From positions 62,001 to 126,000 of the forward strand of contig JAFIEO010000032.1 in assembly GCA_020832445.1 (NCBI GenBank): DNA of 64,000 bases, in the 5' to 3' direction. Positions 43,812-53,227 of the stretch are shown here, piece after piece (positions within the stretch are counted from its first letter, which is position 1; each line of letters starts with the position of its first letter). Made by a program: the position numbers and the translations under genes. The notes under the pieces were generated by a model that had not been told where the DNA came from, searched no databases, and saw nothing but the letters and a program-made list of their open reading frames with translations. Source of the DNA: Paracoccaceae bacterium (lineage in GTDB: Bacteria > Pseudomonadota > Alphaproteobacteria > Rhodobacterales > Rhodobacteraceae).

Positions 43812-44435
43812 TTGGGTCTGAGTGTCACGAACCTTGCCTGCGCGCGTGGCGGAATTCCTTTGCTGGAAGGGGTCGGGTTTTCGCTGGAGGCCGGTCAGGC
43901 GCTGGTTTTGCGCGGGCCGAACGGCTGTGGCAAAACCACGCTTTTGCGCACCATCGCAGGGCTGCAACCCGCGCAGGCGGGCGACATTACCTGCCCGGCT
44001 GATTCCATTGCCTATGCCGCGCATGCTGACGGGTTGAAGACCACCCTGAGCGTGGCAGAAAACCTGTCATTCTGGGCGGCAATCTATGGCACAAAAGGCA
44101 TTGAGGATGCGCTGGACAAGATGAACCTGCGCCCGCTTGCGGGCCGTGCGGCGCAAAACCTGTCGGCTGGGCAAAAGCGGCGTCTGGGACTGGCGCGGCT
44201 TATGGTCACAGGGCGTCCCATATGGGTGCTGGATGAACCGACCGTGTCGCTGGACACTGTTTCGGTCGCGTTGTTTGCAGATGTGGTGCGCGCCCATCTG
44301 GCCGGCGGCGGAATGGCATTGATTGCCACGCATATCGATCTTGGCCTGCCAGAGGTTGGCGTTCTGGACCTGACGCCGTTCAAGGCCAGTCTGGACAGCA
44401 CCGGCAGCGGGCATTTCGACGAGGCATTCTTGTGA
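43812..44435 (+). CDS. ccmA: Heme exporter ATPase CcmA
   Basis: A 207-aa ABC ATPase of the system I cytochrome c maturation pathway. The likely start is the TTG at 43812, following AAAGGGGCG, because upstream codons do not resemble CcmA. Walker A is [14 protein letters not shown] (about 36-49), the signature is [14 protein letters not shown], and Walker B is [12 protein letters not shown], with the terminal H in IATHIDLGL. It powers release of the holo-CcmE chaperone with CcmB and CcmC. It overlaps ccmB by four bases. Confidence 0.93.
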   Translation: MGLSVTNLACARGGIPLLEGVGFSLEAGQALVLRGPNGCGKTTLLRTIAGLQPAQAGDITCPADSIAYAAHADGLKTTLSVAENLSFWAAIYGTKGIEDALDKMNLRPLAGRAAQNLSAGQKRRLGLARLMVTGRPIWVLDEPTVSLDTVSVALFADVVRAHLAGGGMALIATHIDLGLPEVGVLDLTPFKASLDSTGSGHFDEAFL

Positions 44436-45088
44436 TTGCGCTTCTGGTCCGTGATCTGCGGCTGGCGTTTCGCGCAGGCGGCGGCTTTGGTCTGGGGCTG
44501 GCGTTTTTTCTGATTATGGCGGTGCTGGTCCCGCTTGGTGTGGGGCCAGAGCCGGACATACTGGCGCGTATTGCGCCCGGTATTTTGTGGGTTGGGGCGC
44601 TTCTGGCGTGTTTGCTGTCGCTGGACCGCATATTTGCGCTGGATTTTGAGGATGGCTCGCTTGATTTGCTGGCGACCGCCCCTGTGCCGCTGGAAGGCGT
44701 TGTGTCCATCAAGGCGCTGGCGCATTGGTTGACAACGGGCCTGCCGCTGGTGCTGGTATCGCCGGTGCTGGGGTTGCTGCTATATCTGCCGCCGCAAGCC
44801 TATATCTGGCTGGTTGTGTCGCTGGCCCTTGGCACACCGGCGCTGTCCGTGATCGGCACATTCGGCGCGGCATTGACGGTCGGGTTAAAGCGCGGCGGCT
44901 TGTTATTGTCACTGCTGGTGTTGCCGCTATATATTCCGACACTGGTTTTCGGGGCCGAAGTGGTGGCGCGCGGGGCGCAGGGGCTGGAGGTGGCGACACC
45001 GGTTGCGCTGCTGGCGGGCATCACGGCGGGGGCTGTGGCATTATTGCCCTTTGCATCTGCCCTTGTGATACGGATAAACCTTCGGTGA
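44432..45088 (+). CDS. ccmB: Heme exporter membrane protein CcmB
   Basis: A 218-aa integral membrane permease with six predicted segments. It starts with [13 protein letters not shown], typical for CcmB, and contains [33 protein letters not shown] and a [13 protein letters not shown] segment, both family hallmarks. Its start overlaps ccmA (GTGA context). A 52-bp gap leads to ccmC. Confidence 0.95.
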   Translation: MIALLVRDLRLAFRAGGGFGLGLAFFLIMAVLVPLGVGPEPDILARIAPGILWVGALLACLLSLDRIFALDFEDGSLDLLATAPVPLEGVVSIKALAHWLTTGLPLVLVSPVLGLLLYLPPQAYIWLVVSLALGTPALSVIGTFGAALTVGLKRGGLLLSLLVLPLYIPTLVFGAEVVARGAQGLEVATPVALLAGITAGAVALLPFASALVIRINLR

Positions 45089-45140
45089 GGGCCGCTGCGA
45101 CAGGCTTGAGAGCGACCCCAACTGAGGATAGGTGAGCACA

Positions 45141-45872
45141 ATGGCATCGCTTTGGGAATATGCAAACCCGCTGAAATTCATGCGCACCACAGATTGGCTG
45201 TTGCCGGTTGTGGCGGTTGCGGCTGTCGTGACAACCGCGACAGGCCTGATCTGGGGGTTTTTCTTCACGCCGGATGATTTTCGTCAGGGGTCGACTGTCA
45301 AGATCGTGTTCCTTCATGTGCCTGCCGCGATGATGGCGATCAATGCATGGGTTATGATGCTGGTGGCATCATTGGTTTGGTTGATCCGCAGGCACCATGT
45401 CAGTGCATTGGCGGCCAAGGCGGCTGCGCCCATCGGGTTGACGATGACCTTTATCGGGTTGTTTACCGGTGCGGTCTGGGGCCAGCCGATGTGGGGGACA
45501 TGGTGGGCATGGGACCCGCGGCTTACATCTTTTCTGATCCTGTTTCTGTTCTATCTTGGGTATATAGCGCTGTGGTCGGCGATTGATGACCCTGACACCG
45601 GCGCGGACCTGACGGCAGTATTGTGCCTTGTCGGGTCGGTCTTTGCGGTTCTGTCGCGCTATGCGGCGCTGTTCTGGAATCAGGGCCTGCATCAGGGTGC
45701 GTCCTTGTCGGTGGCACCGGGCACGCGCATGGACTGGGCCTATAAGGCGCCGCTATACGTCAGTATGGTGGGCTTTGGCCTGATATTCGTGGCGCTGGTT
45801 CTGGCGGGCACGCGCACCGAAATTCGCGCACGCCGCATGAAGGCGCTTGTGGCGCGTGAAAGGATGGTCTGA
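45141..45872 (+). CDS. ccmC: Heme exporter/chaperone-loading protein CcmC
   Basis: A 243-aa protein with six membrane segments that attaches heme to CcmE. The tryptophan-rich WWD-type motif is GQPMWGTWWAWDPRLTSF (about 112-129), with flanking conserved His (FLHVPAA and NQGLHQGASLS). I take the ATG at 45141 (MASLWEYANP); a GTG three codons earlier at 45132 is possible, but the protein N-terminus MxxWEYANP is the usual one. The stop overlaps the ccmD start by one base (TGATG). Confidence 0.95.
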   Translation: MASLWEYANPLKFMRTTDWLLPVVAVAAVVTTATGLIWGFFFTPDDFRQGSTVKIVFLHVPAAMMAINAWVMMLVASLVWLIRRHHVSALAAKAAAPIGLTMTFIGLFTGAVWGQPMWGTWWAWDPRLTSFLILFLFYLGYIALWSAIDDPDTGADLTAVLCLVGSVFAVLSRYAALFWNQGLHQGASLSVAPGTRMDWAYKAPLYVSMVGFGLIFVALVLAGTRTEIRARRMKALVARERMV

Positions 45873-46027
45873 TGCCCGATCTTGGACGCTATGCGATGGA
45901 AGTGTCGCTGGCCTATCTGGCCTCTCTGGGGCTGATTGGCGGGCTGGCATTATGGTATTGGCTGCGGGGGCGTGCTGTGCGCCAGCAGTTGAACGAGGTT
46001 GAAAACCGAAAGGTCGGAAATGGGTAA
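45872..46027 (+). CDS. ccmD: Heme exporter small membrane protein CcmD
   Basis: A 51-aa protein starting at the ATG at 45872, which shares a base with the ccmC stop. It reads [20 protein letters not shown], then a single membrane segment (about 12-32) and the basic tail [16 protein letters not shown] YAxxVxxAY-type N-terminus and a charged tail are typical of CcmD, which tethers CcmABC to holo-CcmE. Its last codons overlap the start of ccmG by eight bases. Confidence 0.92.
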   Translation: MPDLGRYAMEVSLAYLASLGLIGGLALWYWLRGRAVRQQLNEVENRKVGNG

Positions 46028-46556
46028 ATTCAGACCGCTGATGTTCCTGCCACCTGTGCTGTTTCTGGCGCTGGCGGCGTTGTTCTGGTTCGGGAATATG
46101 CGCGATGACCGCGAAGCATTGCCATCTGCGCGCGAAGGGCAACAAGCCCCCGGTGTGATGCTGACACAGCTGGGCGAATTGCCCCTGTTCGACAATGACA
46201 CGCTGCGCGATGGTGAGGTAAAGCTGGTCAATTACTGGGCATCATGGTGCGCACCTTGCCGCGCAGAACACCCTTTGCTGGAGGAACTGGCAGAAGAACT
46301 GCCGGTCTATGGCATCAACTACCGTGATCAGGCCGACCGCGCACTGGATTTTCTGGATGAGCTGGGCAATCCGTTTGCTGCCAGCGGTCAGGATTCCACA
46401 GGGCGTATGGCGCTGGACTGGGGCCTGTATGGGGTGCCGGAAACCTATGTTGTGGCTGGTGACGGGACCATCATCCTGCGTTTTGCGGGGCCGATCACGC
46501 GCGATGTGGTCGCCAACCGTATCAGGCCCGCGATCGAACGGGCGCAGGCACGTTGA
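46020..46556 (+). CDS. ccmG: Thiol:disulfide interchange protein CcmG (DsbE)
   Basis: A 178-aa membrane-anchored periplasmic thioredoxin that reduces apocytochrome c cysteines before heme attachment. The N-terminal anchor is at about 8-26. The active site [15 protein letters not shown] contains WCAPC, and the cis-Pro motif is [10 protein letters not shown]. The GINYRDQ segment (about 98-104) is a CcmG hallmark. I start at the ATG at 46020, inside the ccmD frame. It ends the ccmABCDG run; ccmE, ccmF and ccmH are not in the window. Confidence 0.96.
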   Translation: MGKFRPLMFLPPVLFLALAALFWFGNMRDDREALPSAREGQQAPGVMLTQLGELPLFDNDTLRDGEVKLVNYWASWCAPCRAEHPLLEELAEELPVYGINYRDQADRALDFLDELGNPFAASGQDSTGRMALDWGLYGVPETYVVAGDGTIILRFAGPITRDVVANRIRPAIERAQAR

Positions 46557-46954
46557 GTATTGTATATTCCCTTGAGCCGGATCTGAGCGTTGCTGAATTT
46601 GCGCGCGCTTTGCACGCATCCGGTCTGGCGGAACGCAGGCCTTCGGACCTTGCTCGGCTTGACGCAATGCTGCGCAGTGCGCAGGTGATTGTGACGGCCC
46701 GTGACGGGGAACATCTGGTCGGGGTGGCGCGGTCTATTACGGACTGGGCGTATTGCCTGTATTGCTCTGATCTGTGTGTGGATAGCGCGTATCAGGGCAG
46801 GGGGATTGGCAAGGCATTGTTGGCGCAAACCGCGCAGGCCGCACCTGATGTCAAAACCTGCCTGCTGCTATCTGCGCCAGCTGCGATATCCTTCTATGAT
46901 GCCGCAGGGTTCCGGCGCCATGAGGGTGCGTTTGTTTTCGCGCAGCGCGGATAA
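46553..46954 (+). CDS. GNAT-family N-acetyltransferase
   Basis: A 133-aa acetyltransferase. It likely starts with the TTG at 46553, which overlaps the ccmG stop. The acetyl-CoA site is the [15 protein letters not shown] stretch (about 78-92), with LYCSDLCV as strand 4, and the C-terminal [18 protein letters not shown] resembles GNAT ends. The substrate is unknown. Overlap with ccmG suggests cotranscription but not a functional tie. Confidence 0.8.
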   Translation: MSIVYSLEPDLSVAEFARALHASGLAERRPSDLARLDAMLRSAQVIVTARDGEHLVGVARSITDWAYCLYCSDLCVDSAYQGRGIGKALLAQTAQAAPDVKTCLLLSAPAAISFYDAAGFRRHEGAFVFAQRG

Positions 46955-47350
46955 TTATTCCCGCACGATGAACGAGATAACCTCGCGCGTTGGTCCTTCG
47001 GTCAAAACCAGTTCCCACCGGCCCGGTCGCGTCATCTGGCCGGACGCGGACCACGCACCTGCGCTGTCTGTGCCTGTGTCCAGCATGATGGCGGCCCCAC
47101 CTGTCGGGCGCAGTTGCGCCTGGGGGTCTTGCGTTTCCGCATGCTCCACCGTCAGATCAACGCGGTATCCCCCGTCAATGGCCACAGAGGTTCTGATCTG
47201 CGGCTGTATGTCCACCGAATGCAGCAAAAGCGTCTGGTTGGCCCCGACGATGGGCAGGGGGTCACGCACAAAGAATGTGACCGAAGCCATAAGGATGATG
47301 AAACCCAGCACAAGTGCCAGAAGTGAAAGGGCAATAACACGGGTAGACAT
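46955..47350 (-). CDS. Membrane-anchored periplasmic protein, possibly FixH/YtkA-like
   Basis: A 131-aa protein. I start at the ATG at 47350 (MSTRVIALSLL); upstream codons in the frame are basic and lack family character. One membrane segment (about 5-27) leads into a periplasmic domain with a beta-rich pattern: LTVEHAETQDPQAQLRPTG, then a final GRWELVLTEGPTREVISFIV strand pair. The shape resembles FixH/YtkA domains, but I do not see a convincing signature and no fix genes are adjacent. It converges with the acetyltransferase gene, with no gap. Confidence 0.6.
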   Translation of the reverse strand: MSTRVIALSLLALVLGFIILMASVTFFVRDPLPIVGANQTLLLHSVDIQPQIRTSVAIDGGYRVDLTVEHAETQDPQAQLRPTGGAAIMLDTGTDSAGAWSASGQMTRPGRWELVLTEGPTREVISFIVRE

Positions 47351-47448
47351 AGGGCGCAGCTCCGGGGCGGGTGTGAGCGTCTGCGTAGCGGCGTGACGTG
47401 GTGGCGTCAAGCAATGGGCATCCGAGGGGACACAGATATTGTCCTTCG

Positions 47449-48162
47449 CTACAGCCGAAAGCCTGCTGAAACGGGCAATACGGCGCCGGTTATTCCACTC
47501 GCCGCATCCGACAACAGGAACCTGACGGCCTGCGCCACCTCATTCAGGGCCGCCAACCGTGACAGTGCGGTTTCATCCGTAAATTGTTGGATCAACGCAG
47601 CCGGTCGCGGGGCGTGGTCGCGTTCAATTGCGCCCGGTGCCACAGCATTTACGCGAATGCCGCGCGCCCCTAACGCCTTGGCGCAGCCAATGGTCAGGTT
47701 TTCCAGGGCTGCTTTGCTGGCGCCATAGACGGGGGCAGAGGCGGGGGGAAAACGGGCATTGATGCTGGTGATGTTGACGATCGCCGCCCCGCGCGGCAGG
47801 TATGGCAAGGCCGCGCTGATCAGGGCCATCGGGGCGAGTGCGTTCACCAGCATGATTTCTTGCGCAAGTGTCGTGTCAAAGGTGTCCAGCGTTGGTTCCG
47901 TGCTGATCAGTCCTGCATTGTTCACTACGCCGTCCAGCCTTCCGAAACGGGCAATCACGGCGTCGACCAGCGCCTTGGGGTCGGCGTCGCGGAGGTCGGC
48001 CTCAAGTGCCAGTGATTGTGGGTGCTGTTGGCAAAAGACCGCAGCTTCCTGTGCTGCGGTCCTGTAGGTGATTGCCACATCGTGATCAGGTGCCAGGTCA
48101 TCAGCAATGGCGCGCCCGATCCCACGGGCGGCACCAGTTACCAAGATGACACGGCGCGTCAC
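47449..48162 (-). CDS. Short-chain dehydrogenase/reductase (SDR)
   Basis: A 237-aa classical SDR. The nucleotide site is VTGAARGIGRAIA (TGxxxGIG, about 8-20), then NNAGLIS (about 88-94), catalytic Ser in NITSINARF, and Tyr-Lys in YGASKAAL. The C-terminal SGITGAVLPVSAGFRL is also usual. The substrate cannot be predicted; cofactor choice may be NADPH, given TYRTA after strand 2. Its start overlaps the stop of the aconitase gene by four bases, so it is probably cotranscribed. Confidence 0.85.
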   Translation of the reverse strand: MTRRVILVTGAARGIGRAIADDLAPDHDVAITYRTAAQEAAVFCQQHPQSLALEADLRDADPKALVDAVIARFGRLDGVVNNAGLISTEPTLDTFDTTLAQEIMLVNALAPMALISAALPYLPRGAAIVNITSINARFPPASAPVYGASKAALENLTIGCAKALGARGIRVNAVAPGAIERDHAPRPAALIQQFTDETALSRLAALNEVAQAVRFLLSDAASGITGAVLPVSAGFRL

Positions 48163-50909
48163 GCTGATTTAGCCAGATCGCGCAGCACATAGTGCAGCAC
48201 GCCACCATGCTCGACATATTCCTTTTCGATGCCAGTATCGATGCGGCATTTCAAGGTGATGACCTTTTGCGTGCCATCTTCATAGGTGATGGTGCAAGGC
48301 ACTTCGGAAAGGGGTTTAAGATCCCCTTCCAACCCGCTGATCGAAATGGTTTCCATACCCGTCAGGCCAAGGGACTTGCGGTTGTCGTCACCGGTGAATT
48401 CAAACGGAATAACACCCATACCCACAAGGTTGGAGCGGTGGATACGCTCAAAGGATTGCGCAATCACAGCCTTGACGCCCAACAGGTTCGTGCCCTTGGC
48501 TGCCCAATCACGGCTGGAGCCTGCGCCATATTCCACACCACCAATCACCACCAGCGGTGTGCCTTGGTCCTGATAGGCCATGGAGGCATCATAGATAGAT
48601 GTCTGCTGCCCGTCAGGCCCTTTGGTATAGCCGCCTTCGACAGCATCCAGCATCTCGTTCTTGATGCGGATATTGGCGAATGTGCCGCGCATCATGACTT
48701 CATGGTTGCCACGGCGCGACCCGTAGGAATTGAATTCGCGCAGGGGAACCTGACGTTCGGTCAGATATTTGCCAGCGGGTGTTTCCGCCTTGAAGCTGCC
48801 TGCGGGGCTGATGTGGTCGGTGGTGATCATGTCGCCCAGAACGGCCAGAATGCGCGCATCTTGCAGGTCGGAAATGGTGCCGGCTTCGGCCGCCATGTCG
48901 CGGAAATAAGGCGGGTTCTGGATATAGGTCGAGGATGCGGGCCAGTCATAGGTTTCCGAATCCGTGGTTTCCACAGCTTGCCATTTTTCATCGCCTTTGA
49001 AGACGTCGGCATATTTCGACGTGAAGGCTTCGCGTGTCACTGTGCGTTCGACCAGTTCGGCAATTTCCTTCTGGCTGGGCCAGATGTCTTTCAGATAGAC
49101 ATCCTTGCCATCGGGTGTTTGCGCGATCGGGTCTTTGGTGATGTCAATATTCATGTCACCCGCCAGCGCATAGGCCACAACCAGCGGCGGGCTTGCCAGA
49201 TAGTTGGCGCGCACATCCGGGCTGATGCGCCCTTCAAAGTTGCGGTTGCCCGACAGAACCGATGTCGCAATCAGGTCATTGTCACTGATCGCCTTGGAGA
49301 TTTCTTCCTGAAGCGGGCCGGAATTGCCGATGCATGTGGTGCAGCCATAACCCACAAGGTTGAAGCCGATGGCATCCAGATCCTCTTGCAGTTCTGCCGC
49401 TTCCAGATAGGCGGACACGACCTGTGATCCGGGCGCGAGCGAGGTTTTCACCCATGGCTTGCGGGTCAGACCCAGCGCGCGTGCTTTGCGCGCCACCAGA
49501 CCGGCCCCGATCATGACATAGGGGTTCGATGTGTTGGTGCATGATGTGATGGACGCAATGACCACGGACCCGTCGCGCAGCGTGTAATCTTCGCCGTCAA
49601 CCTTGGCGGTTTTGCGCGGGTCCACCGGTGCGGTCGGGGCAGGGCCTTCGTCTGCCATTCCGACAGCTTCCGCAGCGGTTGAAGTGCCACGGTATTCGGA
49701 CACGACATCAAGGAATTTCTGTGCAGCCTGATCCAGCGCCGTATGGTCCTGCGGGCGCTTTGGTCCCGAAATCGCAGGAACAACCGTTCCCATGTCCAGT
49801 TCCAGCGTATCGGTGTAGATGGGGGCGTAATCCGCCCCGCGCCAGAAACCGTTTTCTTTTGCATAGGCTTCGACCAGCGCCACGCGGTCCTTGTCGCGGC
49901 CGGTCTGTTCCAGATAGCGCAGCGTTTCCTGATCAATCGGGAAAAAGCCGCAGGTCGCGCCATATTCGGGGGCCATGTTGGCAATGGTCGCGCGGTCGGC
50001 CAGGGGCAGGTGATCCAGCCCTTCGCCATAGAATTCGACGAATTTGCCAACCACACCCTTGGCGCGCAGCAGTTGCACAACTTTCAGCACCAGATCGGTT
50101 GCAGTCGTGCCTTCGGTCATGGCGCCGGTCAGTTTGAAACCCACCACTTCAGGGATCAGCATCGACACGGGCTGACCCAGCATTGCCGCTTCAGCTTCAA
50201 TGCCGCCAACGCCCCAGCCCAGCACGGCCAGACCATTGACCATGGTGGTGTGGCTGTCAGTGCCGACCAGCGTGTCAGGATAGGCCACGGTTTCGCCATT
50301 CTGGTCTTCATCCGTCCAGACGGTCTGGGCCAGATATTCCAGATTGACCTGATGGCAAATGCCGGTGCCAGGTGGCACAACGCGGAAATTGTTGAACGCT
50401 TTCTGACCCCATTTCAGGAAGGTGTAGCGTTCGATATTGCGTTCATATTCGCGGTCCACATTCATCTGGAACGCGCGCGGGTTGCCGAATTCGTCGATCA
50501 TCACGCTGTGGTCGATCACCAGATCAACAGGGGTCAGCGGGTTGATTTTTTGTGCATCGCCGCCCAAGGCCTTGATGCCGTCACGCATGGCTGCCAGATC
50601 CACCACGGCCGGAACGCCGGTGAAATCCTGCATCAGCACACGGGCCGGACGATAGGCAATCTCGCGCGGGTTTCTGCCGCCATTCTTGCCCCAGTCGGAG
50701 AAGGCCTTGATGTCGTCCAGAGACACGGTCTTGCCATCCTCGAATCGCAGCATGTTTTCCAACACGACTTTCAGGCTGGCGGGCAGTTTCGAGAACTCGC
50801 CCAGACCTGCCGCTTCAGCCGCCGGAATTGAATAATAGGCAATTGTCTTGCCGCCTGCGCTTAATGTTTTGCGCGCTTTCGCGCTGTCCTGTCCGACGAT
50901 GATGGTCAT
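48159..50909 (-). CDS. acnA: Aconitate hydratase A
   Basis: A 916-aa iron-sulfur TCA-cycle enzyme of the AcnA/IRP1 type. It has VDLVIDHSVMIDEFG (about 130-144), GTDSHTTMVNGLAVLGWGVGGIEAE, SITSCTNTSNP with a first cluster Cys and VGYGCTTCIGNSG with the other two, and the C-terminal swivel domain with VVIGGVEYGAGSSRDWAAKGTNLLGVKAVIAQSFERIHRSNLVGMGVIPFEF-type sequence (positions about 765-820). Full length. It is followed by an SDR gene. Its promoter should lie in 50910-51146. Confidence 0.98.
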   Translation of the reverse strand: MTIIVGQDSAKARKTLSAGGKTIAYYSIPAAEAAGLGEFSKLPASLKVVLENMLRFEDGKTVSLDDIKAFSDWGKNGGRNPREIAYRPARVLMQDFTGVPAVVDLAAMRDGIKALGGDAQKINPLTPVDLVIDHSVMIDEFGNPRAFQMNVDREYERNIERYTFLKWGQKAFNNFRVVPPGTGICHQVNLEYLAQTVWTDEDQNGETVAYPDTLVGTDSHTTMVNGLAVLGWGVGGIEAEAAMLGQPVSMLIPEVVGFKLTGAMTEGTTATDLVLKVVQLLRAKGVVGKFVEFYGEGLDHLPLADRATIANMAPEYGATCGFFPIDQETLRYLEQTGRDKDRVALVEAYAKENGFWRGADYAPIYTDTLELDMGTVVPAISGPKRPQDHTALDQAAQKFLDVVSEYRGTSTAAEAVGMADEGPAPTAPVDPRKTAKVDGEDYTLRDGSVVIASITSCTNTSNPYVMIGAGLVARKARALGLTRKPWVKTSLAPGSQVVSAYLEAAELQEDLDAIGFNLVGYGCTTCIGNSGPLQEEISKAISDNDLIATSVLSGNRNFEGRISPDVRANYLASPPLVVAYALAGDMNIDITKDPIAQTPDGKDVYLKDIWPSQKEIAELVERTVTREAFTSKYADVFKGDEKWQAVETTDSETYDWPASSTYIQNPPYFRDMAAEAGTISDLQDARILAVLGDMITTDHISPAGSFKAETPAGKYLTERQVPLREFNSYGSRRGNHEVMMRGTFANIRIKNEMLDAVEGGYTKGPDGQQTSIYDASMAYQDQGTPLVVIGGVEYGAGSSRDWAAKGTNLLGVKAVIAQSFERIHRSNLVGMGVIPFEFTGDDNRKSLGLTGMETISISGLEGDLKPLSEVPCTITYEDGTQKVITLKCRIDTGIEKEYVEHGGVLHYVLRDLAKSA

Positions 50910-51146
50910 AAGGTGGCCTCCCTCTAGGGGTTGAAGGGTTTTGCTACGTAAGCATTTGCCCTATCACTGCCGTTCGTTCAAGTGGGAATGCGCGTTTTTG
51001 TATACCATTGTGCACAAAAAAATCGTTTTCGACTGTCGCAGTGTTACCTTTGGGTCATGTTTCTGCTTTCCTCTCAAAACCTTGATTGGCGCGATGTCGC
51101 GGACATGGTTAGATCACCCTTGCTTATGAAACCGGAAGGGAATGAT
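50910..51146. promoter_or_regulatory. Divergent intergenic region acnA / DUF1223 gene
   Basis: This 237-bp AT-rich region (for example GCACAAAAAAATCG near 51013) lies between two divergent genes and should contain both promoters. No clear dyad is visible. The DUF1223 ribosome site is GGAAGGGAA at about 51132-51140. Confidence 0.4.
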
Positions 51147-51875
51147 ATGCGAATGGCTCCGCGCCCGAAGGAAGCCGCTTTTGCACTGGTCGGGGTGGTC
51201 ATGGGACTTGCATCCACAGGACAGGCGCAGACCAATCCTGTTGTCGTGGAACTTTACACATCGCAAGGCTGTGCGGCCTGTCCACCTGCTGATGCTGTGT
51301 TGAAGCAACTTGCAGAGCGTGATGATGTTATAGCCCTTGGGCTGCATGTGGATTACTGGGATTATATCGGATGGGCCGACAGTTTCGGTCAGGCCGCGTT
51401 CAGTTCCCGTCAGAAGGCATATGCGCGCAACAATGGCCGTGCATCCGTTTATACCCCGCAGATGATTATCAGCGGGCAGGACGAGGTGAAGGGATCTGCC
51501 ACGATGAAGGTGATGGGGCTTATTCAGGACCATCTGGCCCAGTCATCGGGATCGCAACAGATTGTTGTATCGCTTACCCCGTCCGGCAATGGCCAGATGC
51601 GCATTGACGCGCGTTCGCCCTTTCCGCTGAAACCGCCGGCGGATATTCAGATCGTGCGCTACCGCAACACCGCCGAGGTTGAAATCATGGGTGGCGAGAA
51701 TGAGGGCCGCAAGGTCACCTATCATAACATTGTCACGCAGTGGGACGTGGTGGCGCAATGGGACGGACTGGAACCCTTCCGGCACGATGTCACGCTGGAT
51801 GGGTCCGGCCCTGTCGTGGTTCTGGTTCAGGAACGCGGGCAGGGGCCTATTCTTGCGGCGGCCCGGCAACGCTAA
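51147..51875 (+). CDS. Secreted DUF1223 thioredoxin-fold protein
   Basis: A 242-aa exported protein. I start at the ATG at 51147 (MRMAPRPKEAAFALV), after a good GGAAGGGAA site; the frame is open upstream with earlier ATGs. A signal peptide runs to about residue 30 (GQAQ). The mature protein begins VVVELYTSQGCAACPPADAVL, with a CxxC motif (CAAC) as in DUF1223, which has a thioredoxin-like fold, then HVDYWDYIGWADSFG and SVYTPQMIISGQ. Homologues are thought to act in periplasmic redox chemistry or metal handling; function is unproven. Confidence 0.85.
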   Translation: MRMAPRPKEAAFALVGVVMGLASTGQAQTNPVVVELYTSQGCAACPPADAVLKQLAERDDVIALGLHVDYWDYIGWADSFGQAAFSSRQKAYARNNGRASVYTPQMIISGQDEVKGSATMKVMGLIQDHLAQSSGSQQIVVSLTPSGNGQMRIDARSPFPLKPPADIQIVRYRNTAEVEIMGGENEGRKVTYHNIVTQWDVVAQWDGLEPFRHDVTLDGSGPVVVLVQERGQGPILAAARQR

Positions 51876-52093
51876 GGGGCCACCATCTGCCGCGCAGTTG
51901 GTGGCGATCGGGCGTTGTGTTCCGGCAAGCGCGCGGCTAAACGCGGGGGCGCGTCGCAAATCTGGTAGTGCGGCAAGCCGGAATGCGGGTAATCGCGCTA
52001 CATCTGCGTGGCTGCGCCCGCGCGAATCGCTTTCAATTATGTGACCATAGGCATACTGTCGCGTGCAGTTTCCGGTTTAGGAGTTTTGCACAA

Positions 52094-53227
52094 GTGCGCC
52101 GTATTGACCGATATCTTCTGGTTCAGTTGCTGACGGTCTTTGCCTTTTTCTCGCTTGTGCTGATTTCGGTCTATTGGGTCAATCGTGCTGCGCGGCTGTT
52201 CGATGCAATCGTGGGGGATGGCCAGAGTTTCTGGATTTTTCTGGAGCTTTCCGCACTGACCCTGCCCAATGTCATTCGTGTGGTCCTGCCCCTGTCTGCA
52301 TTCGCAGCGGCAGTATATGTCGCCATGAGGATGACGCGCGATAATGAACTGGTGGTGCTGCAAGGCACGGGGTTGTCCTTTGTGCGGATGCTGCTGCCAG
52401 TGGCGGTTTTCGGGCTGGTGGCCGCGCTTATGCTGGCTTTCCTGATGCATGTGCTGATGCCGCTGTCGCGGATGCAACTGGCCGAGCGTCAGGTTCAGAT
52501 CGCCGAGAATATAACCTCTCGCTTGTTGCGGTCCGGGGAGTTTTTGCAACCCGCCGACGATATTGTGGTTTTCGTGCGGGACATAACGCCTGAAGGGAAA
52601 CTGCTTGATGTATTCTTGTCTGATTCCCGCACCGCAGGCACGCGTGTCGAATATAATGCCAGTTCTGCGTTGCTGGTTCCCGGGGTGCAGGGGCCGACAC
52701 TGGTGTTGCTGGACGGTGTCGCGCTGATCTATCGTGAAGGGCCGGATCGTTTGGGCACGCTAAGTTTTGACGATCTGACATTCGATATCGGCGGGTTGGT
52801 CGGCCCTGCGGGGCGGCGTGCGGATGTGCGCGAACTGCCTACCAGCCAGCTGATTTCGCCCGACCCTGAAGAATTGGAGGCGTTGGAAATTTCCATCGCA
52901 GAGGTCCGTTTCGAACTGGCCAGCCGTTTTGCACAGCCCTTGCTGGCGGTCATGACATCGCTGATCGGGTTTGTGGCAATCTGTCTGGGCCAGTTCAGCC
53001 GGTTGGGCGTCTGGCGGCAGGTGTTGGGCGCGATTATCGTGCTGGCACTGGTTCAGCTGGCCAGCAATGCGGCATCCGGTTTTGCGTTGCGCAATGCAGC
53101 ACTTGCGTGGCTTGCCTTTCTGCCGGTGGCCCTTGGCAGTGCTGTCGTGGTGGTCATGCTGTGGTGGGCAAGCCGTGCGCGGGGGCGTGGCTGGACGGCG
53201 CGCGCGCAAGCCGGGGCTGTAACATGA
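52094..53227 (+). CDS. lptF: LPS export ABC transporter permease LptF
   Basis: A 377-aa inner-membrane permease. I start at the GTG at 52094 (RRIDRYLLVQLL), which has TAGGAG ten bases upstream; the frame is open to 51968 but that extension is not LptF-like. Membrane segments 1-3 are at about 10-130, a periplasmic jellyroll domain at about 135-260 (RLLRSGEFLQPADDIVVFVRD), and three further segments follow. With LptG and LptB it extracts lipopolysaccharide from the inner membrane. Its stop overlaps the lptG start (ATGA). Confidence 0.93.
   Translation: MRRIDRYLLVQLLTVFAFFSLVLISVYWVNRAARLFDAIVGDGQSFWIFLELSALTLPNVIRVVLPLSAFAAAVYVAMRMTRDNELVVLQGTGLSFVRMLLPVAVFGLVAALMLAFLMHVLMPLSRMQLAERQVQIAENITSRLLRSGEFLQPADDIVVFVRDITPEGKLLDVFLSDSRTAGTRVEYNASSALLVPGVQGPTLVLLDGVALIYREGPDRLGTLSFDDLTFDIGGLVGPAGRRADVRELPTSQLISPDPEELEALEISIAEVRFELASRFAQPLLAVMTSLIGFVAICLGQFSRLGVWRQVLGAIIVLALVQLASNAASGFALRNAALAWLAFLPVALGSAVVVVMLWWASRARGRGWTARAQAGAVT

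Noticed and set aside
49743-50831. Rightward frame of 362 codons opposite aconitase
   Set aside because: Antisense shadow; aconitase cluster cysteines and the swivel domain are on the other strand.
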